DNA of 50,189 nt from Candidatus Bipolaricaulota bacterium (GCA_025061735.1 JANXAU010000013.1:1-50189), one strand, 5' to 3'; shown: positions 7,714 through 15,875, numbered from the stretch's first letter. The notes: a model not told the origin generated them from the sequence alone. Translations and numbers: made by a program.

Positions 7714-10700
7714 TCACTTGCATTGGATCTGCGGCCCTGTGCCCACTACGTTTGGGGTATTCCCTGAAATCGTTGTCCCAATGCACGTCAGCGCCGACGC
7801 CGAATCGGCGATGATCCCCGCGGCCTTGTTGTTCTGCACTCGGCTATTGACCAAGACGGCCGTCGAGAGGCTGATCGCCAGTCCGTCTTTGGCGTTTTCG
7901 GAGATCGTCCCGTTGAAGACGCTGATCGCCGAGCGCTCTCGCGCGTCGATGCCCCGCGCACCGTTCTGGGTGATCTGAGCGTCGCGCAGGCTGAGCGTCG
8001 AGAGCACCAACTGTACGCCTTCTGCGCCGTTGTTGGAGATCCTCGCACCGACGATGGCGACCGTGGCGCGCTCTTGCGCGCCAATCCCGCGCGCCTTGTT
8101 CCCCTGCACCAAGCCGCCAGCGACCACCAACGAGCCTTGCACCAGCCCAATCCCGTCGCTCTCGTTGTTGACGACCCTCGTGTCCACCAGCGCCAGCGTC
8201 GAGCGATCGGCCGCGTCAATCCCCCGCAGCTTGTTGTTGGAGACCTCGCTGGCCACAGCGTCCCCAGAAGAGTTGCGCAGCTTCACGCCGTTCGCGCCGC
8301 TCTTGGTGACGATCGAGCCAACGAGCGCCATCGCTGATGTCTGGGCAAGAATCCCCTCGCCGCCGTTGTCGCTCAGCCGACACTCGCTCAGGCTGCTGGA
8401 GCTTGTATCCAAACGAATCCCGTCGCTGGGGTGATTGACAAAGGTCGTCTTGGTTGCCGTAAGCACAGAACTTTTGAGATCGGCGCCGCGCACGCCGTTG
8501 GCGCTCACCTCGCTCTCAGAGAGATCGGCCGCTGAGAGATTGAGCAACAGCCCGTTTTGGCCATTTCTCGTAACGGTCGTCGTCGAGATCGTCATGGACG
8601 CCGAATCTCCGGAGATGCCGTCGCCCTTGTTCTCGGAGATCAGGCTCCGAGCGCGCAAGTCCATCGCGCTGTTTTTGAGTTCAATGCCGTCTTCGGGGTG
8701 ACCGGAGACCTGCGTGCTGGAGATGTTCAACCCTGATCTCTCAGCGTAGATGCCACGCTTGCCGTTATTCAGCACTCTGCTGCCGCTGATGACCCCCGAA
8801 GAATTTTGGAAATTCATGCCGTCGTCGCCGTTGTTCGCGACGGTGCTTGTGCTCATCGTGAGCGTTGAGTTGACCGTCGTCAAGCCGCGCTTCTTGTTCT
8901 CTAAGATTCGGCTGTTCTGAATCTCGGCGCTGGAGTCGATCTGGGTGATACCGTCGTCGGGGTGATTCTGCACGAGGCTGCCCGTCATCGTCAGCGTAGA
9001 TTTTTCGAGTTCGTGAATCCCCTTGGCGCCGTTGTCGGTGATCTGGCTATCGCTGATCGTCGCTGAAGAGTTTTTCATCTCCATCCCGTGATGGCCGTTG
9101 CTGGCGACTCTGCTGTTGCTCATAGTGAGCTTAGAATTTTCTAAGCCAATGCCGCGCTGCTTGTTATTTCGGATCTCGCTCTGTCGCACGTCGGCCGTGC
9201 TGTTTTGGATGAAGAAGCCGTCGTCGGGATGGTTCTGCACGAGACTGCCCGACATTGTCACCGTGGACTTCTCGATCTCGTTGATCCCCTTTGCAGATTT
9301 GTCTACTGTTCCGTTGTCGGTGATGCGGCTGTTGGTGATCACGGCTGTCGAGGCGGCTTTCATATCAAGCCCGTGGCTGCCATTGTTGAGCACTCGGCTT
9401 CCCGTAAGCGTGAGAGAGCTGCCCTCGAGCGCGATGCCGCGCTTGGTGTTGTTCCTGATCTCGCTCTGTCGTACGTCGGCCGTGCTGTTCTGCACAAAGA
9501 GTCCATCGTCGGGGTGGCCGGAGACAACGGAATTATCGGTCAATAGCAGCGTTGACTTCTCCAGCTCGTGGATGCCTTTGGCGCCGTTATCGCTGATCTG
9601 AGTGGACGCGATCTCGCCTGTAGAAGCAGAGCGCAGCTCGATCCCGTGACTCTTGTTGCTCAATACTTTGCTGCCCGTCATCGTCAGCTTGGCGCTCTCC
9701 AAGCCGACGCCGCGCTTGGTGTTGTTCTTGATCTCGCTCTGTCGTACGTCGGCCGTGCTGTTCTGCACAAAGAGTCCATCGTCGGGATGCCCAGAGACGA
9801 CCGAGCCGTTGCTGAGCTTCAGCGTTGATCTCTCCACCACGTGAAGGCCCTTGGCTCCGTTGTCGCTGACGACGACTCCCGAAAGATCGGCTTGCGATTG
9901 GGTCATGGTGAGGCCGTAGCCCGGGTGCTTGGTGACGCTGCTCTGCGTCATGGTCAGGGTAGCGGCTTGGAGAGCGACGCCGTCGCCTTGGTTGTCCCGG
10001 ATCTCGGTGCGCGTCACGGTCGCCGTTACGCCCTTAGAGAAGAGTGCTCCGCCCTTGGAATGACCGGCAATGAGGCTCGTTTCAAGCTGCAGCGTCCCTC
10101 CCTCCGCGCTGAGGCCCACGCCCTTGTTGGTGGTGATCTGGGTCTCCCTGATCTCCCCGCGCGATTGGATCAAGAGAATCCCGGTGCTGCCGTTGTTCGT
10201 GACGAGCGTCTTCTCCACGGTAAACTGACCTCTATCCATCCCGATCCCGATGCCGCCGTTGTCGGAGATTTTGAGATTTTCGATCTGCACCAATCCCCCG
10301 AAGATCATGACCCCATCGGAGCTGTTCTTGGTGATGACAAGGTCCTTCAACACGATATTCACGCCTCCGTTGACCTCGAGGCCTCGCGCACCGCCGGTCA
10401 GCGTGATCCCTTTGTGCACGGTCCATTGTCGCACGTTCCGGAGCGACAAGACGCTTTGGGTGCTCTGTTGCGCTTTGATCGTCACCGTGCCCGGTTGATC
10501 CGGCTCCATCGTCACACGGTCTTTGTTTTGTGCAACGACGTTCTCTTCGTAAACCCCTGGCAAGATGACGATCCGATCGCCCTCATTAGCGAGCGAGACC
10601 GCTTGTTGAATAGTCGAGCAGAACGTCGGGACGATCTTGGGATTCACCGTGCGGCACGTCTCTTGATTGGCAGTAGCATCCCAAGAGGAGAGAGCCAGAC

Positions 10701-10728
10701 CGAGAAGCCCTACGAGCAACCTCTTCAT
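7714..10728 (-). CDS. secreted right-handed beta-helix protein with internal super-repeats
   Basis: A 1004-residue protein with a signal peptide (MKRLLVGLLGLALSSW), then a pectate-lyase/NosD-type entry segment (STIQQAVSLANEGDRIVILPGVYEENV), then almost 900 residues of parallel beta-helix coils of 23 residues each (pattern S.I..N...GI.L..S..T...). In the middle the coils form a higher-order unit of four coils (92 residues, 276 nt) repeated several times, with exact stretches such as QNSTADVRQSEI recurring; one unit carries a five-residue insertion (TVDKS). No catalytic residues of a carbohydrate-active family are visible, so it is more likely a surface or binding protein. AAAGGAGG precedes the ATG. 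Confidence 0.9.
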   Translation of the reverse strand: MKRLLVGLLGLALSSWDATANQETCRTVNPKIVPTFCSTIQQAVSLANEGDRIVILPGVYEENVVAQNKDRVTMEPDQPGTVTIKAQQSTQSVLSLRNVRQWTVHKGITLTGGARGLEVNGGVNIVLKDLVITKNSSDGVMIFGGLVQIENLKISDNGGIGIGMDRGQFTVEKTLVTNNGSTGILLIQSRGEIRETQITTNKGVGLSAEGGTLQLETSLIAGHSKGGALFSKGVTATVTRTEIRDNQGDGVALQAATLTMTQSSVTKHPGYGLTMTQSQADLSGVVVSDNGAKGLHVVERSTLKLSNGSVVSGHPDDGLFVQNSTADVRQSEIKNNTKRGVGLESAKLTMTGSKVLSNKSHGIELRSASTGEIASTQISDNGAKGIHELEKSTLLLTDNSVVSGHPDDGLFVQNSTADVRQSEIRNNTKRGIALEGSSLTLTGSRVLNNGSHGLDMKAASTAVITNSRITDNGTVDKSAKGINEIEKSTVTMSGSLVQNHPDDGFFIQNSTADVRQSEIRNNKQRGIGLENSKLTMSNSRVASNGHHGMEMKNSSATISDSQITDNGAKGIHELEKSTLTMTGSLVQNHPDDGITQIDSSAEIQNSRILENKKRGLTTVNSTLTMSTSTVANNGDDGMNFQNSSGVISGSRVLNNGKRGIYAERSGLNISSTQVSGHPEDGIELKNSAMDLRARSLISENKGDGISGDSASMTISTTTVTRNGQNGLLLNLSAADLSESEVSANGVRGADLKSSVLTATKTTFVNHPSDGIRLDTSSSSLSECRLSDNGGEGILAQTSAMALVGSIVTKSGANGVKLRNSSGDAVASEVSNNKLRGIDAADRSTLALVDTRVVNNESDGIGLVQGSLVVAGGLVQGNKARGIGAQERATVAIVGARISNNGAEGVQLVLSTLSLRDAQITQNGARGIDARERSAISVFNGTISENAKDGLAISLSTAVLVNSRVQNNKAAGIIADSASALTCIGTTISGNTPNVVGTGPQIQCK
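9161..9837 (-). repeat. 276-nt coding super-repeat inside the beta-helix gene
   Basis: Near-identical DNA blocks encoding QNSTADVRQSEI and neighbouring coils occur around 9171, 9462 and 9738. The last two are 276 nt apart (92 codons); the first pair is about 291 nt apart because of a 15-nt insertion. A stretch of more than 40 identical bases is shared by the last two copies, pointing to recent duplication or gene conversion. Confidence 0.8.
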
Positions 10729-10756
10729 AAATGGCCTCCTTTAGTGAGCGGCTATT

Positions 10757-10785
10757 ATGATAATCGTGCTTGCACGAGGGGTCAA
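10757..10785 (-). promoter_or_regulatory. promoter of the beta-helix gene
   Basis: On the minus strand TTGACC (-35, 10780-10785) and TATCAT (-10, 10757-10762) are separated by 17 nt. The spacer contains a perfect inverted repeat CGTGC-TT-GCACG (10765-10776), which could be an operator. Confidence 0.6.
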
Positions 10786-10786
10786 G

Positions 10787-10816
10787 TTGCAAGGCGTTGA
10801 GGCTCTCGGTTATGCT
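10787..10816 (+). promoter_or_regulatory. promoter of the endonuclease III gene (leaderless)
   Basis: TTGCAA (-35, 10787-10792) and TATGCT (-10, 10811-10816) are 18 nt apart and only 7 nt before the GTG at 10824. The transcript would begin at or next to the start codon. Confidence 0.5.
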
Positions 10817-10823
10817 TGGAGCC

Positions 10824-11495
10824 GTGAACGCTCGCGAGAAGATTATGCAAATCGCTCGACGGTTGGAAAAGCACTTTGGGAGGCTGCGCTGGCGCAGTCA
10901 CGGCGACCCGCTTGATCTTCTGATTCTCACAATTCTCTCCCAAAACACCAACGACCAAAATCGAGATCGCGCTTACGAGTCCCTCAAGAAGCAATTCCCA
11001 ACTTACGAGAGCCTCGTGCGCGCGCCCACCGAGCGAGTTGCTGAAGCCATCAAAGTCGGCGGGCTGCATCAACAAAAAGCCAAGCGCATCCAAGAAGTCT
11101 TGAAGCGCATCAAAGCCGAGCGCGGCGACTACGATCTGAGCTATCTCAAAGACTTAAAGACCGACGAAGCTGTCCAAGAGCTTCTGAGATTCGACGGCGT
11201 GGGCAAGAAGACCGCGGGCGTCGTGCTCACGTTTAGTCTGAATAAGCCCTATTTCCCCGTAGATACCCATATTAGCAGAATTACGCAGCGCTTGGGCTTA
11301 GTAAAGCCCAAAGAAGACGCGCACGACGTGATGAACGCTCTCGTTCCCGATAGATTGAAATATCAATTGCACTTGCACTTGATCTGGCACGGGCGGCAGA
11401 CGTGCAAGGCCCGCAAACCTCTCTGTGGGCAGTGCGTCATCGCCGATCTGTGTCCGTATCCCAATCAAATTAATAAAATAAAAAAAATAAAATAA
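10824..11495 (+). CDS. nth: endonuclease III, DNA glycosylase/AP lyase
   Basis: A base-excision-repair glycosylase that removes oxidised pyrimidines. The protein shows the helix-hairpin-helix with the catalytic Lys (FDGVGKKTAGVVL), the catalytic Asp in VDTHISR, and an intact [4Fe-4S] cluster motif C-x6-C-x2-C-x5-C (CKARKPLCGQCVIADLC). The start is uncertain: GTG 10824 (223 residues) sits exactly 7 nt after a -10 box; ATG 10812 would fall inside that -10 box; ATG 10845 is also possible. The A-rich 3' end encodes a Lys/Ile tail, and the crotonase gene follows 16 nt later, so the two may be cotranscribed. Confidence 0.9.
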   Translation: MNAREKIMQIARRLEKHFGRLRWRSHGDPLDLLILTILSQNTNDQNRDRAYESLKKQFPTYESLVRAPTERVAEAIKVGGLHQQKAKRIQEVLKRIKAERGDYDLSYLKDLKTDEAVQELLRFDGVGKKTAGVVLTFSLNKPYFPVDTHISRITQRLGLVKPKEDAHDVMNALVPDRLKYQLHLHLIWHGRQTCKARKPLCGQCVIADLCPYPNQINKIKKIK

Positions 11496-11511
11496 AAAGA
11501 GAGGATAACCC

Positions 11512-12300
11512 ATGAGCGTACTCTACGAGAAGCGCGACAGAATCGCGATAATCACCATCAATCGTCCGGAGAAGCACAACGCCGTTGACCCGCAGACGAA
11601 CCAAGAGCTAATTAAAGCTTTCACGGACTTTCGCGATGACAAGAATCTTTGGGTGGCGATCTTGACGGGAGCCGGTGAGAAAGCCTTCTGTGCGGGGGCC
11701 GACTTGGAGTATATGGCTCGGTTTGTAAAGCTTCACTCGATTGAGCGTCGGGAGCAGCGGGAGCGCGAGCCGGGGTTAGGGGGTATCACGCGACATTTGC
11801 AGATTTGGAAGCCCATCATCGCGGCGATCAATGGGCACTGCTACGGCGGAGGGTTGGAGATCGCGTTAGCGTGTGACATTCGCATCGCGTCGGAGAACGC
11901 CAAATTGGGTTTGCTAGAGACAAAATGGGGGATTATGCCCGGCCAAGGGGGAACGCAGCGGCTGCCCAGATTGATTCCGTTGTGCAAGGCATTAGAGATG
12001 ATCTTCACCGCAGAGCCGATAGACGCCCACGAAGCTCTTCGTCTGGGGCTGGTCAACCGAGTTGTCCCTTTGAAAGACTTGATGCCCACGGCGATTCAGG
12101 TGGCTGAGAAGATCTGCGAGAACGCGCCGTTGGCCGTGCGCTACGCCAAAGAAGCCGTCTGGCGTGGGTTGGATCTCCCGTTAGAAGAGGGCTTAAGACT
12201 AGAACAACTCTTGGCGAACTTGGTGCGCGACAGCGCTGACACCCAAGAGGGGATGCGCGCCTTTGCCGAAAAGAGAAAGCCCAAGTATACGGGTCATTAG
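11512..12300 (+). CDS. enoyl-CoA hydratase/isomerase family protein (crotonase)
   Basis: A 262-residue crotonase-fold enzyme. The oxyanion-hole segments CAGADLEYM and HCYGGGLEIALACDIRIA and the acid/base segment LGLLETKWGIMPGQGGTQRL are present, with both Glu positions used by hydratases (in GGGLE and in LLETKWG). Hydration of enoyl-CoA in beta-oxidation or amino-acid breakdown is most likely, but the family includes many other reactions. A thiolase gene lies elsewhere in the window (28363-29529) but not next to it. AGAGGA precedes the ATG. Confidence 0.88.
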   Translation: MSVLYEKRDRIAIITINRPEKHNAVDPQTNQELIKAFTDFRDDKNLWVAILTGAGEKAFCAGADLEYMARFVKLHSIERREQREREPGLGGITRHLQIWKPIIAAINGHCYGGGLEIALACDIRIASENAKLGLLETKWGIMPGQGGTQRLPRLIPLCKALEMIFTAEPIDAHEALRLGLVNRVVPLKDLMPTAIQVAEKICENAPLAVRYAKEAVWRGLDLPLEEGLRLEQLLANLVRDSADTQEGMRAFAEKRKPKYTGH

Positions 12301-12302
12301 CA

Positions 12303-12354
12303 GCCCACTTCTCATCTCCGAAGACTTTTGTCTGCCGGAGCATACGCAGTGGGC
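12303..12354. terminator. candidate bidirectional terminator between convergent genes
   Basis: An outer stem GCCCACT (12303-12309) with AGTGGGC (12348-12354) encloses a second hairpin, CTCCG and CGGAG with an inner AGAC-TTTT-GTCT. It sits between the crotonase stop and the convergent dprA stop, with no long U-tract on either side, so termination strength is uncertain. Confidence 0.4.
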
Positions 12355-12361
12355 ATGGAGA

Positions 12362-13249
12362 TCACCTCTCCATTTCGGCCATGCTCAGGATGCTTCGTGC
12401 TAGCTCGTCTATGTCTGCTCTGTCTGGCTCTAACTTTTCTGCCCCTTCAGCGATAAGCTTTTCTGTCCCCGGACTGCCCGGCACGGCGAGCACGCGACGC
12501 TGCAGCTTGAGCGCATGACGCGCCGTGTCGAGGCTCCCGCTGGGATCGCCCGCTTCGATCACGATCACCGCTTGCGAGAGTGCTGCAATCAGTCGGTCGC
12601 GCATCATCAGAAATGGCCCGCATGTGCCCAGATTGGGGTCTAACTCCGAGAGCAACGCCCCACGTGCGACGATGCGATCTGCCAACGCTCGGTTCTGTTT
12701 CGGATAGACCCGACGCAACCCGCAGCCGAGCACCGCAATCGTTCGACCGTCACGGGCTTCGAGCGCCCCGCCGTGCGCCCACGAGTCGACGCCGTGGGCG
12801 AGGCCGCTCACAATCGTCACGCCCCATTCTGCTAGAGCTTGTGCGAGTTGGTGTGTCCAAGCCATCTTCTGTTCACAATGCCCCGGATCGGCCAGTCGAC
12901 TCCCCACGATCGCTACGGCCCACTGATCGCGGGTCTCTAGCGAGCCGCGCAGGTAGAGCACCGACGGGGCGTCGCGCAAGTCTCGCAGCAAGACGGGATA
13001 CGGGTCGTCGTCGGGAGTGACGACGGCGATGCCCTCGCGGTGCAAGCTCTCGATCTCTTGGGGAGCGTCATCGAGCGCGGGCTGCAAGATGGAGAAGCTC
13101 TCCGAAGGAAGTCCCGTCAGAGCCGCGAGCGTTTCGGGATCAGCCTGCCAGAGGGCTTCGACGCTGCCGAAGTGCTCCAAGAGCCGACGCGCTCGTGCTC
13201 CCCCCAAGCCCTTCACTTTGCTCAACGCGAACCAGTGCAGCTTGCTCAT
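12362..13249 (-). CDS. dprA: DNA-processing protein DprA/Smf
   Basis: A 295-residue Rossmann-like DprA. It carries the N-terminal HhH/SAM-like region (VKGLGGARARRLLEHFGSVEALW), the core motifs VAIVGSRLAD, SGLAHGVDSWAHGGAL and IAVLGCGLRRVYPKQNRAL, and the later IEAGDPSGSLDTARHAL segment. DprA loads RecA on incoming single-stranded DNA during natural transformation. The start overlaps the stop of comF by 4 nt (ATGA), so the two competence genes are coupled. Confidence 0.94.
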   Translation of the reverse strand: MSKLHWFALSKVKGLGGARARRLLEHFGSVEALWQADPETLAALTGLPSESFSILQPALDDAPQEIESLHREGIAVVTPDDDPYPVLLRDLRDAPSVLYLRGSLETRDQWAVAIVGSRLADPGHCEQKMAWTHQLAQALAEWGVTIVSGLAHGVDSWAHGGALEARDGRTIAVLGCGLRRVYPKQNRALADRIVARGALLSELDPNLGTCGPFLMMRDRLIAALSQAVIVIEAGDPSGSLDTARHALKLQRRVLAVPGSPGTEKLIAEGAEKLEPDRADIDELARSILSMAEMER

Positions 13250-13905
13250 CGCGGGTGCGTGTGCCGGGTGCGCGTCAGCGTCAGGACCTTCACGGATCGT
13301 GCTCCGGCGCGTTGGAGCACGCGCGTCACCTCCTTGAGCGTCTCACCGGAGTCGTAGAGATCATCCAAAACTAACAGTGATTTCCCCCGCACGTCGCCTC
13401 GTACAGCAAACGCGCCCGCGACGTTGGCACGCTTCTGCGCGCGGGTGCGCATCTCTTTCTGAGGCTCTGTCCTTCGGGTCTTCTGCAAAATCCCTTTCAG
13501 CAGGGTAATCCCTAAGCGTTGCGCAAGCACTTGCCCAAGTAAGCATACGGGATCGTACAGGCGCTGTACCGAAGAGGGCACGGTCACGATGCCATCAATA
13601 GTCTTCAGGGAGGGGTGTTGCTCCATCAGACCAATGATGCGATCTGTCAAGCGATCGGCGAGGTCAATGCGCCCGCGATATTTGTATTTTCTCGTGAGAT
13701 GTCCTAGCTCGGTGAGCTGACAACCGGCCGTAGTGCGGTAGCTATGGAGATCGAGGGTCCAGCCCTCATCCCACGGGCCGCGTAGCGGCTGCGGGCCAGA
13801 GCGAATGAGAGATGGGAGCGATGAAGAGAAGAGATGCTGAAGAACAGAACAAGCACGTCTTTTCAGCCGTGCGACAGATTCTCGCAGCCCTTGCTTGAGG
13901 TCCAT
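13246..13905 (-). CDS. comF: ComF-family phosphoribosyltransferase-like protein
   Basis: A 219-residue protein with the ComF layout: a central YKYRGRIDLADRL segment, VTVPSSVQRLYDPVCLLGQVLAQRLGI, the QKTRRTEPQKEMRTRAQKRANVAGAF motif, and the PRPP-binding loop (LLVLDDLYDSGETLKEV). The N-terminal zinc-finger found in many ComF proteins is missing. ComF is needed for DNA uptake across the inner membrane in several transformable bacteria. It is coupled to dprA by a 4-nt overlap. No Shine-Dalgarno is visible at the ATG. Confidence 0.88.
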   Translation of the reverse strand: MDLKQGLRESVARLKRRACSVLQHLFSSSLPSLIRSGPQPLRGPWDEGWTLDLHSYRTTAGCQLTELGHLTRKYKYRGRIDLADRLTDRIIGLMEQHPSLKTIDGIVTVPSSVQRLYDPVCLLGQVLAQRLGITLLKGILQKTRRTEPQKEMRTRAQKRANVAGAFAVRGDVRGKSLLVLDDLYDSGETLKEVTRVLQRAGARSVKVLTLTRTRHTHPR

Positions 13906-13945
13906 AGTCGCTTTCGTGCCGTAGGCCGGACCTCAAGCCAAGAAT

Positions 13946-13974
13946 ATTTTAGCGCTTTGGGTTCCCCCATGCAA
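13946..13974 (-). promoter_or_regulatory. promoter of comF-dprA
   Basis: On the minus strand TTGCAT (-35, 13969-13974) and TAAAAT (-10, 13946-13951) are separated by 17 nt, giving a leader of about 34 nt before comF. Confidence 0.55.
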
Positions 13975-13987
13975 CCGGGGTGAGAAT

Positions 13988-14062
13988 TCAGCCCTTCTTC
14001 TTGCCCTGCGAACGCTTGAGGCGCTTGGTGCGCTTGCGCGCGCCTCCGAGGCGAATACGCAT
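13988..14062 (-). CDS. 24-residue highly basic peptide
   Basis: The ATG at 14062 opens a 24-codon frame starting MRIRLGGARKRTKRLK and ending GKKKG, with 12 Arg/Lys in 24 residues. A GAGGAGG Shine-Dalgarno lies 9 nt upstream and a strong promoter (TTGACA-17-TATATT, 14114-14142) reads toward it. The size and composition resemble very small basic ribosome-associated proteins known in some lineages, but I do not recognise the sequence. It could be such a protein, a nucleic-acid-binding peptide or a leader for comF-dprA, which lies 82 nt downstream on the same strand. Confidence 0.55.
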   Translation of the reverse strand: MRIRLGGARKRTKRLKRSQGKKKG

Positions 14063-14088
14063 AAATTCATGCCTCCTCAGAAATAAGG

Positions 14089-14116
14089 TTGTCAGAGCAG
14101 CTTACTCAGTTATAAT
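14089..14116 (+). promoter_or_regulatory. rightward promoter of the sialidase-fold gene
   Basis: TTGTCA (14089-14094) and a perfect TATAAT (14111-14116) are separated by 16 nt. The -10 overlaps that of the leftward promoter. The predicted leader to the GTG at 14237 is about 115 nt. Confidence 0.5.
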
Positions 14117-14142
14117 ATATAGCGCTCATGAGCTTTTGTCAA
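14114..14142 (-). promoter_or_regulatory. leftward promoter of the 24-residue peptide gene
   Basis: On the minus strand a consensus TTGACA (14137-14142) and TATATT (14114-14119) are 17 nt apart. It shares bases with the rightward TATAAT, so only one of the two promoters can be occupied at a time. Confidence 0.6.
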
Positions 14143-14236
14143 CGAGAAGGGCCAAAGGAGGTGAGGATCTGTTTGCTCTTCTTCGTTGAAAAGCAGAGTG
14201 GGCTAGAAAATTCTCAAAAGAAGGAGGTTTTTCTAC

Positions 14237-15709
14237 GTGAAGAAGCATAAGACGCTCTGGGGCACGATCTTACTACTGATTGTGCCCCTCTCGTTGCTCA
14301 GTGTAGGGGTCTGGTGGGCGTTGAGCGAGAACGCCAGCGGCCTCCAGCCTACAGGACCCGCAGCGTGGACGACGATCACGTTGGGGGATAGTGCTCGCAA
14401 AGCCGGGGACTTCTGGACGGATGTGGACTTGGACGTCAGCCCGCGCGATCCCGCCAACCCCAACGACGATACGATCTACATCACCGCGACGCGTTGGGAG
14501 GGCGGCAACTTCATTCTCTTTTTGTATGTGTCCCAAGACGGCGGGGCCACCTGGACAAAATATAGAATCAAAGAGTGCCAGGGCTTTGAGTGCTATCAGG
14601 CTCGTGTAGGGGTCGCGGGCTTCCAGAACGCCGACATCGTCTCGGTGGGCTGGCAGGACCTGAGTCCAGGCAACTACGACATCTTGGTGCAGACGTTCTG
14701 TGTGGCCCAAGCTACCGTAGGGGCTTTGCCGGCCGGACCCAGCTGCCCCTCCGGAACTCCGCTGACCCCCGATCCGGTAGCGCGACCGCGCGATGCTTAC
14801 CCCGCCGCGGCTACGGCTCCCCGGGTCATCCCGCTCACCCCAGAGATGGTCAACGTCTCCAAATCCAGCACGAACTCGGGCAATCACGACTACGGGGGGC
14901 GGGAGTGGACCGGAAGCTGGGATCTCTCGGTGAGCGCTAGTTGTCTGACCAACAACTTTCCGTTGGTTTGGGCAGTCTGGGCAGAAGACTACGCAGAGGT
15001 TCGCTACAGCCGCTCGACCAATGGCGTGAACTGGGCCGATCCTGCTGCCCTGCCCTTTGAGAGTGGGCTGACCCGTTTCCCCTCAGCCTACAGCGGACCG
15101 GATGGGGCCCTCTACGCCGGGACGACGACGGCTTCGGGCAACCCCGACGTCTTCTTGACCGTCTCCACCGATTGCGGCCAGACGTGGGGGCCGGTAGCCA
15201 ACCTCAGCAGCAACCCCGGCTTCTCTGACGCTCCGCAAGTCGCCGTCACCGGAGATGGCAAGATCCACACCGTCTACGACGACACAACCGTTGCTGCGGC
15301 TAACAGCGCTGATAACTTCTACACCCAGTGCACGCGCACGGGGAATCAGCTTACCTGTCAGCCGGCAACAAGGGCCGTGGCCGACGGAGCCTTCCCGCAT
15401 ATCGCCACCGATGGCAAGTCGCTCTTGATGTCCTATCGGGCTATCCCCGGGGGCAAGAACCGCGGCCTGGGGATCAGTTGCTCGCCCGACAGCAAGCCCA
15501 CCTGGGGAGCGGCCTATGAGCTGACCGACCCCGCGGGGGCGATACTATCAGCTGCCAGCCCCACCTTCACCGTTCCGTGGGGAGTGCACTTCTTGTTCAT
15601 CAAGGGGGCGCTTGCCAATCAGTATGGGTATGTGGGCTGGATCCAGGTCGGCCCGAACTTCGTCCGGGTTCAGTTCAGCAAGGGCGTGCGCCCGGGAATC
15701 GGCTGTTAG
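14237..15709 (+). CDS. secreted sialidase-fold (BNR/Asp-box) protein
   Basis: A 490-residue protein starting with GTG behind AAGGAGG. The N-terminus has a signal or anchor helix (TILLLIVPLSLLSVGVWWAL). The rest contains repeated Asp-box-like motifs of sialidase/BNR beta-propellers (SQDGGATWTKY, SRSTNGVNWADP, STDCGQTWGPVANL), each ending a blade. I see no clear Arg triad of true sialidases, so it is safer to call it a propeller of unknown ligand. It is followed by a perfect rho-independent terminator and then the PKD lipoprotein gene. Confidence 0.8.
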   Translation: MKKHKTLWGTILLLIVPLSLLSVGVWWALSENASGLQPTGPAAWTTITLGDSARKAGDFWTDVDLDVSPRDPANPNDDTIYITATRWEGGNFILFLYVSQDGGATWTKYRIKECQGFECYQARVGVAGFQNADIVSVGWQDLSPGNYDILVQTFCVAQATVGALPAGPSCPSGTPLTPDPVARPRDAYPAAATAPRVIPLTPEMVNVSKSSTNSGNHDYGGREWTGSWDLSVSASCLTNNFPLVWAVWAEDYAEVRYSRSTNGVNWADPAALPFESGLTRFPSAYSGPDGALYAGTTTASGNPDVFLTVSTDCGQTWGPVANLSSNPGFSDAPQVAVTGDGKIHTVYDDTTVAAANSADNFYTQCTRTGNQLTCQPATRAVADGAFPHIATDGKSLLMSYRAIPGGKNRGLGISCSPDSKPTWGAAYELTDPAGAILSAASPTFTVPWGVHFLFIKGALANQYGYVGWIQVGPNFVRVQFSKGVRPGIGC

Positions 15710-15720
15710 AGTCTTATCTC

Positions 15721-15759
15721 GTAGGGGCGAACGGCTGTTCGCCCCTACTCTTTTTTTTT
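15721..15759 (+). terminator. rho-independent terminator
   Basis: A perfect 12-bp stem (GTAGGGGCGAAC, loop GGCT, GTTCGCCCCTAC) is followed by TC and nine T. It ends the sialidase-fold transcript. The palindrome core is of a kind I have seen as a dispersed repeat in several bacterial genomes, so it may also be a repeat element recruited as terminator. Confidence 0.9.
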
Positions 15760-15809
15760 CGCACTTCGCTAACCGCAGATTCGGGTAGCAGATAAAGCTG
15801 ATTTTTGTG

Positions 15810-15815
15810 TATAAT
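15810..15815 (+). promoter_or_regulatory. -10 box upstream of the PKD lipoprotein gene
   Basis: A perfect TATAAT lies about 60 nt upstream of the ATG at 15876; no convincing -35 is seen at the right distance. Confidence 0.4.
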
Positions 15816-15875
15816 TTGCCAAATCTGTTTGATCCGTTACCGAAATCCGCTGTCAGCTCTAAGAGAGAGCCAGCT

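Noticed and set aside
9161-9837. Regular repeats that could be a CRISPR array.
   Set aside because: The repeats are 276 nt apart, in frame, and encode beta-helix coils; there are no short spacers and no cas genes in the window.
10812-10823. ATG at 10812 as the endonuclease III start.
   Set aside because: It lies within the predicted -10 box of the gene, so it would not be in the transcript; kept only as an alternative.
14153-14242. A 29-codon frame with GTG right after AAAGGAG, upstream of the sialidase-fold gene.
   Set aside because: The start codon touches the Shine-Dalgarno with no spacing and the frame overlaps the real gene's ribosome-binding site; no sign of a protein-like sequence.
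14237-15709. Calling the BNR/Asp-box protein a true sialidase.
   Set aside because: Asp boxes are present but I could not find the catalytic Arg triad, Tyr and Asp set of sialidases; the fold is supported, the activity is not.
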